From the NCBI RefSeq assembly GCF_037102585.1, contig NW_027043829.1, positions 2,294,001 to 2,358,000 on the forward strand: a DNA stretch of 64,000 nt, in the 5' to 3' direction. The notes beneath the pieces were generated by a model. It was not told where the DNA came from, ran no database searches, and saw nothing but the letters and a program-made list of their open reading frames with translations. The DNA comes from Saccharomycopsis crataegensis. Lineage: Eukaryota; Ascomycota; Saccharomycetes; Ascoideales; Saccharomycopsidaceae. Within the stretch, counting starts at the first letter, position 1. Every line of letters starts with the position of its first letter. Both the position numbers and the translations under genes were made by a program. Positions 1 to 10,684 of the stretch are shown here, one piece after another.

Positions 1-295
1 CAATTGGAATTATTTTAATGGGTTGGTTAAATGGTATGATTATTTTTTCTATTCGGGGCAAATATACTTTTTTTTTTTTTTTTTTTCCATCTAAACAATA
101 AGGTTTGCATTTGCATTTACAGTTTTTGGCACAATTGTATCTGGTTTTGTAATAATTGATAAGCTTAGATTAGTATTTCAGGATAATTTACTACAACTAT
201 TGGCAAGGAAAATTGGAGGAGAGGGAAACTGGATAGGTCGGTTTCTATTATCAATAAGAGAAAGAAAGTTTGTGTACGTGCCTCAAGGTTGTTAA
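1..295 (+). CDS. 3' end of an intron-containing membrane protein gene, unrecognised (partial)
   Basis: Only the C-terminal end lies in the window. An open frame from base 3 (ATT GGA ATT ...) reaches a donor GTATGA at 34, and a TTTACAG acceptor ends at 122. Joining base 33 to base 123 keeps phase and gives a hydrophobic segment running from IGIILMGWLN into VFGTIVSGFVII. A basic tail follows and ends in KFVYVPQGC with the stop at 293-295. The intron would be about 89 bases with a long T-run. The joined protein looks like a last transmembrane helix plus a cytosolic tail of about 50 residues. I do not recognise the family. The unusual donor and the lack of a perfect TACTAAC box keep confidence moderate. 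Confidence 0.5.
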
Positions 296-624
296 AAACA
301 GCAAGCCAGAATTATTATTTTCACTCTGATTTTTTTTTTTGCTATTTATTTCTTTGACTCTTCCTAGTTGATTGATTGGATTGGTTACTTGACCCAATGA
401 GAACTGAGTAACTAAGGGAATGGAGCCTATTAGAATAATGAAATGAAATTTAGTACCAGGATCCTTATAAATTGAATAATTCTGAATATACAAAAAGAAA
501 AAAGAAAAACACACCCAAGGGGATCTTCAATTATCCCATTCCTGCGAGAGTTGTTCCATTGAAAAAAAAAAAAAAAAAAAAAAAAAGAATACCTTGATCC
601 TGAGCAAAAATTGCGAGGATCGCT

Positions 625-745
<121 letters not shown>

Positions 746-3532
746 CGCATATCTTGAGGATCGAAAATCGTATTTATTGCTCATATTTTGAACAGCAGTG
801 GGTGGGAAATTCAAAAGATAAGGGGAAAGGAACACCACAAGATTGATATCATATCATATCTTGTGAGAGAAACGAAACGATATTCATCATTTTGAAGTAC
901 GTTACTCTATAGATCCTATTCTGGAACTTTTTCTTTCTTGATGATAATAATAATAATGATAATAATGATAATGATAATTACTCCCACATCGATCATAGGG
1001 GGAGGGGGATGAACCGAACCGCCCACAATTAATTAGTGAAACACCAATATAAAGATATAATAAAATATGATGAAATAATAATCGCCTCCAAAGGGGGGAG
1101 GCTGTTCTGATGAATTAATTTAAAGAAAAAAATAAAAAAAACAAAAAAAAAAAAATCAGCTCCCTAGAAAGCCACAATAAAATGGAGTGTTGTCAAGTAC
1201 ACTCCAATTTTAACTTACACCAATGGTAGTAGCAGCCTGTTCAGAATCCGTATATTCTGTACAATCGTTGCCATGGATGTTCTTGATGATAATAATATCA
1301 CTCATCCAAGGTGCCACCGGATATCACATGGCAAAGACTGGCCGGAAATACTGTCTTCACACAAGGACGACGACGAAGAAGCAAGCAATGAATAGGTAAT
1401 AAAAAATCAGTAGTAGTACGTAATTACAAAAAAAAAAAAAAAAAAATGCGTTTCACGTTTCTGTAAGTTGGTAGAAATCCTGTGGTACGCGAATGAGAAA
1501 GTAGTAGATTATATTATAGTATTGTCCATGTAAGACACCATCTCACAAAAGTGGGTCCACTAAATAACAATAGTTCTGTATCTCTTACACACACACACGG
1601 AGTTGTCAGGTCCCTGGTTGTTGATCAATTTCTGTTATTTATTTTGGGGAAAAGAGCATCCATCCATCGTTCAGAACTGCCTTCTACAAACACCACCACC
1701 CACCCATGCTGAATAAGAGAGCTACAAATGAAAAAAAAAAAAAACAGCAACACGATCGAACCACCACCAAGAATTATTTTACTGTTTGTGTGTTGTGTGT
1801 TTTTGTGTGGTCTGTTTTCTATTCGTAACGCATCTCTGTTGTTCTTGCAGCAACGTTACAGTTTCAACTTGATGGTGGAGAAAAGGATAAAACACCAAGC
1901 AAGGTATCAAATACGAGATGGAGAACCGTAAAGGAATGAGATTATCTCTTTTGTGTGTATTTGCATCATATATTATGTATATATAGTTATATATTAAAAA
2001 CAAAACAAAAAAACTGCCCTCTTAAAAAAAAAAAGAGGATTTTGAAAACGAAACCCCTGAATGGTATGGTATATCACAGGCTTCTTGAGGATTCTTCTGC
2101 TCATGACAAGCGAATGATAGATAATTTGGATGAGATGGGAACTACATTAGTGCGATCTGGATGAAACTTCCCTATAGCAAGCAACGCAACACAACACAAC
2201 ACAACACAACACAACACAACACAACGATCGTCGTTGTTGTCGTCGTTTGTTCTTCGGAGCGCCGCCTCCCGTTTGACAAGTGTCTCTCCTCCTCCTCATT
2301 AGTGTCGGATCATCGTGATCGTGTCTCAAACACCGACCGACCGATTGTTTGTTTGTCGTAGAAAATAATCATTTTGTTATGGGAAAAAACTCCCGCGAGA
2401 TTCAGTTTATGCATGCAACCTAAATCGCTCCCTCCCCTCCCCCCACCGGCATACGTCACTCGCACCGACGGCCCGTCAAAACCAGTCGCTTTTTGAGTGT
2501 ACAGCGGTCGGTGGGTGGCTAATTTATTTATTAGATCGTCCGATCTGGATCTGAAAATGAAACAGAAACATTCCAAGACAAAAAAAAAAAAAGAAAAAAA
2601 AAACACCTAACCGCAAATTGAAAAGTTGTCAGGACATCGAACTGAGACACCTGGCTATGACATTTATTAGCTGTTGCTGGGAGTGTCCAATGGGTGTTTT
2701 TGTTGGCCCATCGTTTGTTTGTTTGCTTTTTGTTTTTGTTTTTTTCCACAGATCGTTGCCAGGCATGGCTTTTCAATAATCATGTTTTGTGGAAGAGATT
2801 GAATTTATTTAAAACATCTGACAATTTTTTTTTTTTTTTTTAATGGTGTGACAATTTTAGCAAAATTGGCTGCAGTAGTGGCTAGTGTGCAAACTCGATC
2901 AATTCTCATGAAAGAAAGATCTTACTTACACATGTACACTAAAGCAGACAGATACTATCACAATTTGGTCAAAGAAAAAAATTATATACTAGTGATTTTA
3001 TGAAATTTGCTTATGATAAGGTGTCTTAGAACTTAGAAATATTAAAAAACCTACACTGTTTAAAATGCCGCCATTACTTACTATTATCCCAAGTTGAAAA
3101 TCATAAAGTGTATATATTAAAAAACATAAAACTAAAACCAACTGCAAAACCTCAAAAACCAATAACGTAAAGCAAAACAGAACAAAACGAAACGAAACGA
3201 AACAAAGCAAAAAAAAGACAAAGAAAAACAATTCCTAAAAACAAAAATTAACAGTAGACCAATATCACCACAAAAGGTTAGCTCATAAGAAGTTTTAATG
3301 TTGGGTCATTAATTCTAAAACAAAATTTAAACCCCCTCAACAATAACGTAAAAATATAAACAAGTAATATGGCAGACTTGACAACCTCGGTGATATTATA
3401 TGGCTAGGTCTATGCCGATAAAACATAAATCAACATAACAGTATTCCATCGTTCTAGAAAACAAAAAAAAAAAAAAAAAAATAGGTGGATTGAACCACCA
3501 ATTATAGAAATGAATTCAAAAATAGTTGATAC

Positions 3533-3590
3533 CAAAATAAAATAAAATAAAATAAAATAAAATAAGAAAGAAAGAAAGAAAGAAAGAAAA
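3533..3590. repeat. (AAATA)n followed by (GAAA)n
   Basis: Two adjoining short tandem arrays sit about 60 bases beyond the stop of the minus-strand gene. They are followed by an A run and TTTTT that could serve in 3' end formation. Confidence 0.85.
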
Positions 3591-3643
3591 AAAAAAAATT
3601 TTTTAAAATGTCTAATAACCAGTATTGTAAACGATGGATGGCC

Positions 3644-4101
3644 CTAAAAGTTGTCATGGTAAAGATCTTCCATTATAAAATCCATTCCAAACTGGACATC
3701 TTGCTGATGGTTATCAACAGCAATGGGGTCCTCGCCGTCTAATGCTTCTTTACCCAGGATATTATTCATAATGGTTTTTGGATTGATAGAGACTTTGGCT
3801 TGTTGTTGTTGTTGTTGTTGTTGTTCTTCCTCCATCCCAGAATCATCAATGGTCCCGAACGCAGATTTTTCAACAAGACTTTCACAGTTCTCAAGCATGG
3901 CAAACGGATCTTTAAGGCATGGCTCTTCATAAGATGGAAATTTGGAGATTATCAGCCGGCTATTATTGGGAACGTAGTTTTCCGGCATGGTCGAAGTGGT
4001 TTTGAACTGATCGTTAGAAGGAAAAGAGTGTGATCTAAAGAAATTGAGCCCACCAATAAAGTTCATGGATTTGGATAAAGAAGAAACATTGTGCCAGCCA
4101 T

Positions 4102-4140
<39 letters not shown>

Positions 4141-5002
4141 GGGTTGGCTCCAATATTTCACCGAATGACGAATACGAATGGATGTATTTTGAACTGGAAG
4201 AGGAAGGGGGACCGGCTGGAAGATGGTTGTTTCCCTTAGCTAAAAAAAAAAAAGGTTCGGAATTCTTGGACGATGATGATGTATTCGTCTTGTGATAGCC
4301 AGCATCATCGGAACCTGGGGCGGTGTAGCTGTTGCGGCGGTAATAGTAATCGTTGTTGTTGGAAAAAGTTGACCCGTTTCGGCTGGTGGTGGAAGACTCG
4401 GTACTATACGAGCTCAATCTTTTTCTAAGGTCATCGTGAGCCGATGAATCTAACACCCCACACCCCGCGAAGGAGGAGTCGATATTTTTATGGGAGTTAC
4501 TGGCGGTGCTCGAACGTTTCTGTTTGATATTTTTCTTTGATATGGACGAAACTGGAGTGGCGGTGATGATCATTGAACACTGCGGGCCTTCTTCCATGAT
4601 ATCAAGCTTACCAAATGTCGAAATGTCATTGTTGAGTGCCATAGACTCGATCGACGCATTGCTTGATTTTTTCGTCAACACCAATCCGTTCATTGACTTG
4701 GAGGAATCCTTTATCATGATTGGCTGGAGTTCGTCATTTTTGTGGCTGATGATTGAAGCTCGATCGAATTTTGTCGACGTTGGCGACACTGGCAAGTCGT
4801 TGTTGTTTAATAATTGGAAAACTGGATCATTGATGTCGTTGACATTATTGTTGTTGTAAATGTTGAAAGACTCGTTCGAGGTGTATTTCCAACTGAGTTC
4901 GGGTTTTGGCTTTGGGGCATAAAGAAGCTTATTTCTTGACCCACTTCTCAAACGATGGTGGTTGTTGGTCTTCTTCTTTGATTTAGGGCTATTGGAGATC
5001 AT
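3644..5002 (-). CDS. Low-complexity, probably disordered protein of unknown function
   Basis: This is a 452-residue protein from the first in-frame ATG at 5002. The frame stays open upstream but has no earlier ATG, and a tiny MDSTSF reading frame lies just upstream. The protein is rich in Ser, Asn and Gln, with glutamine runs of about 14 and 8 residues coded by CAA repeats, a basic N-terminus, many SP/TP pairs and an acidic C-terminus ending in DLYHDNF. There is no domain, signal peptide or membrane segment that I recognise. Long non-coding flanks on both sides and the glutamine tracts are typical of yeast regulatory proteins, but that is inference only. Conserved-looking patches are the KLLYAPKPKPELSWKY stretch near the N-terminus and the last 15 residues. 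Confidence 0.7.
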
Positions 5003-5170
5003 AATTATGTTTGAACAGTTGTTGCTATTTGATGGTGGTGGCACTATTTGCTAAAAGGATGTTGAATCCATAGAAAGCAAAATATATGGTAAGGGGAGAA
5101 ATTTTTCAGATTGATCCAAAAATGGAAAATCAGACTCTGGAAAGAAAAATGAAAAAAAAAAATAAAATAT

Positions 5171-5171
5171 C

Positions 5172-5227
<56 letters not shown>
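5171..5227. repeat. (AAT)n microsatellite
   Basis: Nearly pure AAT triplets, about 57 bases, 170 bases upstream of the start codon of the minus-strand gene. Confidence 0.95.
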
Positions 5228-5230
<3 letters not shown>

Positions 5231-5860
5231 TAATGATAAATGAAAATTGTGATTAATAATCGCCTTGCGGTGAATTCATGCACTTGCAAACACGGATGAT
5301 TATTGTAGAGGATGGATGTTTGATGGCACAGTTCAGTTCAGCGGACAATAATAAGATGTGCTTATGTTGAGAAGTGTGGGGGGGAGAGAGGAGAGGAGAG
5401 ACCTAAAAGTGTGGATTAATGGGTTGATAAATTTTAAATTTTATTTTGTTTGACCTCAAAACCGGTTTGAGATGAGGGGAATTGTAGTAAACTTAAGAGA
5501 ATAATGGGGGGAGAGGAAAGAGAGACAAAAAGATGATGAGGCAATCTGGCCTGATGTGAAGATCCGAGAAGATGCCTTCCAGATCTGCTATGATTGGGTC
5601 TGCAGCAGAGTCGGTGCTAAACAAATTTGCTGGTTGCTGTTGTAAGGAAGGGAAGTGATATTTATATGATAATGTTGTTTTGTGTGTGTGTGTGTGTGTT
5701 ATACAGGTGTGCAATTTGTTGTGTATCTGAAAAAAAAAAAAAAGGGGATTGTTTATTATATAACGCTAATAACACACACCAATGTGATGATCGGTCGACA
5801 GATACTTTATTGACTTATGTTTTATTATTTTAGTGAGTGTGAGGTGCTTTACCTGACAAT

Positions 5861-6080
5861 CATGCTGTCGCATGCCGGGCAACGCACATTTCGCTGAGAT
5901 CTCCCGCAACTGTCGGCATGCCCTCTCTGCCCACTGCCGTTTCTGGCAGCCAGTCCCCGGCGATCGTTGGGCGGATCTGCAGCGTGCATTTGGTGCTGCA
6001 TGTGACTTGACCAGGGACACAAAGCGTGCATTTGGCGCCAATCTGTCAAACATCTCGACTCTCCCGCGTGCTCTCCCACA
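5861..6080. promoter_or_regulatory. GC-rich island with direct repeats and a palindrome, possible regulatory cluster or ncRNA
   Basis: About 220 bases are far richer in G+C than the AT-rich DNA on both sides. A 16-base direct repeat (AGCGTGCATTTGGYGC) occurs at 5981-5996 and 6023-6038 with one difference. The second copy runs into the perfect palindrome TTGGCGCCAA (6032-6041). Two GCATGCC elements lie near 5872 and 5915. No tRNA, 5S or other RNA that I know was found. It could be a cluster of protein-binding sites or an unannotated structured RNA. Confidence 0.4.
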
Positions 6081-6642
6081 ACAACAATTGTATTATTGGT
6101 GGGTGGTCTGTTACTCCATCGGCTCGTCTTCATTTGTTTGTTTTGAATAACCAGCTATCCAATTGTCTATCATCTAATTGTTATTGTTATTGCTATTGCT
6201 ATTGTTATTGGTTGTTTGGCATTCCAATACATCGACAACTGCCCCAAGTGGCTCCACCACCCATCGCACTTCATATTATATTCATATACCTCCAATCCAC
6301 CGTGAGTAGCCGTTTCAAATCCTCAAAAAATTACACCAAAACTTCCCCTACCTACCCACCGCGTACACGGATATATCGTGAAGAACAGAAAAAAAAAAAA
6401 AATTTCAAATGGCCACAGATGTATGATTATGATTGATTGCCTACACGTAGCTTAGCATTTATTTATTTTTCTTCTCATGTTGTTTCAAGTCAGTACACTC
6501 CATGTTTTTTTTGGATAATCATAAATAACTCGTAAAATCCTGGCGATGACAGTCCGTTCAAAACAAAAGAAACAAAAACATTGCTTTTTTTATCATGAGT
6601 ATATACAATTTGTGATACCCTGAAGACTATTTTCCGACGTGG

Positions 6643-6686
<44 letters not shown>
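6643..6686. repeat. Poly(A) tract of 44 bases
   Basis: An uninterrupted run of about 44 A, the longest homopolymer in the window. Confidence 0.95.
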
Positions 6687-6688
<2 letters not shown>

Positions 6689-7533
6689 GATACAAAACTT
6701 TAATGGTAGAGAGAGATAATTGCTCCCTCCTCCTCCTCCCTGGTTATGTGTTATCTCTACTAGTGTCATCTTTGTTTGTTTGAAGATCCTCTCTGTCACA
6801 CAATCAATCAAATTGGTTAATTAATCATGCAAAATACCGCCTATAAGGTTTGTGGCGTGATGAAAATAACATTGTAATAACAATCAATAGATCTGGCACA
6901 TGTGGTTAACGATCTGGCTGTATATGCAAGTTAGTGGTCCCAGGGCTTTTCCAGGTAAAACAATAGAGTAGAGTACGACATCGTTCCGTTCCTCAAGAAA
7001 AAAAATATCGTACTAGTTTGTCAACGCTGCTGTTACAAGACATTCGCGAGTGTTGGTTGGGTATTGGTTGGTTGGTTCACACAATATTATCTGTGATGAT
7101 AATCAATCTATTGTTTTAATTTCTACAAGTTACTACTGGCAACACAATTGAGAAATCAGTTGAACCCCCCCCCCACCCCCTAATGTCTGGCATGGATCCA
7201 TAAATATATCTGTATAGACTGTTTGGTGGTAGAGCATTATTGCCACTACATATTAAATCAGACACCAATCATCCACACATGCACTAACCTTCAATGACCT
7301 TATGCTTATAAACGTTGTGCTTATAGAAGTCAACCATTAGTCAAAGGGTTACTGGTGCAATATATACCGCAGTAGTTACACCTCCTTATAAGCCAGGTTT
7401 TTCATTGGTAAAAAAAAAAAAAAAAAAAAAATTAATAAGAACATTGGCAAATAATACTTGTAGAACAACCAAACAAAACTTGGGTTAGATTATCGAGTGC
7501 ATCACTGGAAAAGCATGTCAAATCAAATCAAAT

Positions 7534-7662
7534 TGTATATTAACGAGTCACTGAGGTTCTATATAACATGCAAGCCGGGAACTTCATGCTGGTCTTTCTA
7601 ATAGGTAAGTAAAATACTATAACTTTCTCACAACCTCACACTCCTTGCTTTAAGAATTAATC
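7534..7662 (+). mobile_element. LTR-like fragment, copy 1 (fossil)
   Basis: It begins TGTATATTAACGAGTCAC and shares GAGGTTCTA, ACATGCAAGCCGGG and GGTCTTTCTAATAG with copies at 10478, 38567 and 45472. Homology to the longer minus-strand copies ends at about 7662, so this is a partial element. It lies about 75 bases upstream of tRNA-Lys. The TG start, dispersed copies in both orientations and the tRNA-proximal position fit a solo LTR fragment of a Ty-like element. The internal region is absent, and the lineage is not identifiable. Confidence 0.5.
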
Positions 7663-7737
7663 CTATATGTATACCAGCGGGACGGGTCACAGAAATGAGA
7701 TCTGGCTGGTCCCAAATATTTCTTGATTAGAATGTGC

Positions 7738-7822
7738 GCCTCGCTAGCACAATCGGTAGTGCATTCGACTCTTAGCAATAAGCGTCATCGAAAGGTTGCG
7801 GGTTCGAGCCCCGCGTGGGGCT
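7738..7822 (+). tRNA. tRNA-Lys (CTT) with 12-base intron
   Basis: The acceptor GCCTCGC pairs with GTGGGGC and is followed by discriminator T. The D-arm is GCAC/GTGC around AATCGGTA. The anticodon stem TTCGA/TCGAA encloses CTCTTA, an insertion of about 12 bases after position 37, and A. The T-arm is GCGGG TTCGAGC CCCGC. Anticodon CTT reads lysine AAG. A T-rich terminator (TTTTCTTTCTTTTTT) follows directly. The sequence closely resembles yeast lysine tRNA. Confidence 0.9.
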
Positions 7823-7839
7823 TTTCTTTCTTTTTTGTT

Positions 7840-8628
7840 TTTACTTCCTCTTCATATACACTCACTGGTGCATCAAAAGGTATAGGATTTGCCCTTTCAA
7901 AAATTTTTGCTAAAAACAATTATGATATTGTTGCTGTTGCAAGAGATTCAAAAAAATTAGAAGAGTTGAAGTCAAAGCTCTCCGTGGATGGTTGTTCTGT
8001 TCACACTATCGAAGCTGATTTAAGTAAATTTGATGACATTGAAAAAATTAAGCAAGTAGTGGAACTGGAAAAATGGGATATCGAAACTTTGGTGTTAAAT
8101 GCGGGTCAAGGTATTGGTGGTGACTTTGTTACGCAAACTAAGCTAGATAAAGAATTGCAACTTATTAGTCTCAATGCTAATTCAATGGTTCATATGTCGA
8201 AAATATTCTTGCCAAAATTGATTGCGAGGGGTCACGGAAAGATCATGATGGTATCTTCTGTTTCTGGTACTACACCAATTCCATACGAAGCTGTGTATGG
8301 TGCCACAAAAGCTTTTGTAAATTCTTTTTTTTGGGCAATCAGAAATGAAGTTAAAGGTTACAATATTGATATGACTTTATTGTTACCTGGTGCAACTGAA
8401 ACAAACTTTTTTGTAAATGCTGGACTTGCTGAAACTGTCATTGGTTCTGGAAAGAAAGATAATGTTGATGAAGTTGCTCAAAGAGCTTGGTTTGCTTTGC
8501 AAAGTGGTCATGAATATGTTTATGGGAGTGATCTTGCGGAATATGAAGGTGATGTTTTGAATCGTAATCAAAGTGAGCTGCACAAAGCTCAAAGACACAG
8601 ATATTTATCAGCTCCAAAAAGATGCTAG
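7840..8628 (+). pseudogene. Short-chain dehydrogenase/reductase lacking its normal start (5'-truncated)
   Basis: About 256 intact codons run from LTGASKGIGF to the TAG at 8626-8628. The cofactor-binding TGASKGIG, the NAG motif (LVLNAGQG), the catalytic Ser (SSVSG) and the Tyr-x-x-x-Lys (YGATK) are all present, so the fold is complete from its first glycine motif onward. Family members usually begin 5-12 residues before TGxxxGIG with an ATG. Here that stretch is replaced by the tRNA-Lys terminator, and no in-frame ATG lies between the tRNA and the domain; the upstream in-frame ATGs (7723, 7732) would translate the tRNA itself. It is either a gene beheaded by a rearrangement at the tRNA or one with an unseen upstream exon. 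The sequence resembles bacterial-type SDRs, so an origin by transfer is possible. Substrate is unknown. Confidence 0.65.
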
Positions 8629-9819
8629 TTACATGGCTGTTAAAGAGCTAGTATCATGAGGCTAAGGGACTGAGCTTATATATTTTACATAACAAAATAT
8701 ATAGTAATTTGGTCGTCGTATAAGAGATTTTGTCAGTTTCTTCTCGTTTAAAATACTGAAGCATTGTTGTTTATGTAATGATTTGATCACGTTGAGGGAA
8801 TAGTTTTAGAAAGGAACATGGTGATTACTGTCCATTAAAAGAAATCATCCATTCTTAGGTACCAGACGTGCCTGCAACCCTTGCAATATCAATACGGTAA
8901 CTTCAGAGTTCTAAAAGAAATCTTTGCAGCGGCTGCTTGAGGCGCTTTTTTATTTGACTTTTCGGTTTCCAAAATTCAATTGAAAAAGTTAATAAAGGAC
9001 TGGAGCAAGCCATTTGTTATCTGCTAGAACCAAGTGGATTCCCGGGGTTGGGCAATCTTCTCATATCTGTTGGATGTTGAAGGATTTGGTGGGATCTTTT
9101 GTTGTATATGTTATATATTATAGTAAATTGAATTGCTACTCAATAAAAACAGCAATGGAGTTTCCCTTCATTAACTTAGCCTTTTCTCATTTTTTTCTTA
9201 TACCAGATAAATGGCATTATTATTATAAGAAATATCATCCACCAAGGTGAATTTTTGCAGCATAGACTGAGTTTTAGTGTTCATTAAACTATAGTTCAAT
9301 ATTGTCTATGATTCGAGAATAATGATAATGGGAAGAATAATGATAATACCAATGATTCCAACAATATTGATGATATTATAATATAAATTATGGCACCTAC
9401 AAAAAGATCCAAAGAACCCCCTGTATATTTGACGGCACAATGTTCAAATGATGTCATATGGTACAACAAAAAGGGGACACCAATACAATCCCCCAAATTA
9501 TGGCGTGATACGACCAAAGGCGATAACACCAATAATCATGCCATGATAAATACCTAATAAAGACAATAAAAGATAATAAAGGATAAGAGATAATTAAAAC
9601 ATGGGATATCAAACGTTCAATCAACATTTTCAAATACTTTTCTCTCTCCATTTCCAAAAAAAAAAAAAAACATAAATCATAAAAGAATTTCCAAGCTGAT
9701 CAATAACAATGAAAAACTGCGAATAATCTCCTTATTCAATAATTTACCTAATAGTATGAATCATGTATATGTTCAGGTACTAAGAATCCCATATGTCGGT
9801 TATCTCTTCTTTGTACTTC
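8629..9819. other. Intergenic, no supported gene
   Basis: This is AT-rich DNA between the truncated dehydrogenase and the zinc-cluster remnant. Open frames of 60-80 codons near 9014-9250 and 9296-9657 have no recognisable domain. Minus-strand frames at 9454-9790 could be further decayed parts of the zinc-cluster gene, but I cannot prove it. Confidence 0.4.
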
Positions 9820-10155
9820 TCAGCATATCCGCCCTAGTAAACCCTTTGCTGATTGAGAATCATCATGCTCCAGATTATACGACGAGTAATACTCTTGATA
9901 AATCGCTTGTAACTGGTCGTTGGATAATCCGTAATCTTCAGGATGGAAATTGTCCAACACTTCAATCAGAGAAGGATGAAGATTATTTTTGCCAGGTTTT
10001 TTATATTTCTCCAGAGCGGAAAAGTCAAAGTCTTTCAAGATGATGATTTCCGCATCACACTTCACTTTGCGGACTCGGCACAGGTCGCACGATGGACCAG
10101 TCCGTTGACGTCGTTTTTTTTTGTTTTTTTTTTTTAAAGTCCCTATATTTAACTA
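9820..10155 (-). pseudogene. Remnant of a Zn(II)2Cys6 transcription factor (N-terminal part)
   Basis: On the minus strand a frame open from about 10155 to the stop at 9820 reads a lysine-rich start, then RRQRTGPSCDLCRVRKVKCD. That is the first half of a fungal zinc cluster (CX2CX6C), followed by LHPSLIEVLDNFHPEDYGL and an acidic stretch. There is no in-frame ATG before the cluster, because a stop lies upstream. The frame closes soon after the DNA-binding region, whereas such regulators are usually 500-1000 residues. A neighbouring frame just downstream reads on protein-like for about 17 codons. I read it as a decayed regulator, though an upstream exon cannot be excluded. Confidence 0.55.
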
Positions 10156-10477
10156 CTAAGAGCTATATAGGTCATCGCACTTTTTATGTACGGTTATTAT
10201 GATCAATTATGCGCAGCTATGGCGACTTATTTGGTGTCCGTTTTCTCCCAATATTTTTGGTAACCCGGGAGTTTGGGTTGGAAAATGCAATGTTTTTGAC
10301 TTGTAGCAACCTGTCACTATTTTTTTTTTAGCCAGGGAGGAGGAAATCTTCGAAAGACACCAGCGACGCAACCTTACCGGTAGTGTGTGATTTTTACTCA
10401 CTAAAACCCCCTTGTATCTTACCTTCAGAGTGGTGTTTTTTTTTTTTTTAAAGACAAAATTCAATGAATGAATGAAT

Positions 10478-10549
10478 TGTATATTAACGAGTCACAAAGG
10501 TTCTAAATAACATGCAAGCCGGGGATTTCATGCCGGTCTTTCTAATTGG
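10478..10549 (+). mobile_element. LTR-like fragment, copy 2 (fossil)
   Basis: It begins TGTATATTAACGAGTCAC as copy 1 does and carries GGTTCTAAATAACATGCAAG and GGTCTTTCTAAT before homology stops. Only about 72 bases remain. It lies 64 bases upstream of the initiator tRNA. Its match to copy 1 is close, suggesting a related and not very old insertion, but the element is much reduced. Confidence 0.5.
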
Positions 10550-10612
10550 TTATGAGCACTGTCTCGTTATCTATAACTAATAGCTCAAACCAAACTAAAT
10601 CAAAAAACAAGA

Positions 10613-10684
10613 AGCGCCATGGCGCAGTGGAAGCGCATTGGGCTCATAACCCAAATGTCCTAGGATCGAAACCTAGTGGTGCTA
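10613..10684 (+). tRNA. Initiator tRNA-Met (CAT)
   Basis: 72 bases, intronless. It starts with A, as yeast initiator tRNA does, and pairs AGCGCCA with TGGTGCT before discriminator A. The anticodon arm GGGCTCATAACCC carries CAT with G-C pairs typical of the initiator. The T-loop is GATCGAAA, with A where elongators have TTC, a hallmark of eukaryotic initiator tRNA. A T-run follows. Confidence 0.95.

Larger units (their letters stand above)
5003..7533. other. Long upstream region with simple repeats and a GC-rich island
   Basis: This is about 2.5 kb with no supported gene. It holds an AAT array, a GC-rich island (listed separately), a 44-base A run at 6643-6686 and several GT/CA and CCTCC runs. 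It precedes the minus-strand gene at 3644-5002 and may be its promoter. Open frames of 70-130 codons over the island exist in several frames on both strands and reflect base composition. Confidence 0.55.

Noticed and set aside
2186-2225. Possible CRISPR-like or telomere-like array of ACAAC units
   Set aside because: It is a simple pentamer repeat without spacers, and yeast nuclear DNA has no CRISPR.
5766-6436. Overlapping 90-136 codon frames on both strands across the GC-rich island
   Set aside because: Several frames are open at once because GC-rich DNA has few stops. None has a known domain or good start context.
7723-7860. Start of the dehydrogenase at upstream ATGs, giving a 301-residue protein
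   Set aside because: It would translate through the tRNA-Lys gene and its terminator. That part is not protein-like for this family.
8629-9300. Possible tRNA or small RNA after the dehydrogenase
   Set aside because: No cloverleaf, box A/box B pair or known RNA motif could be assembled.
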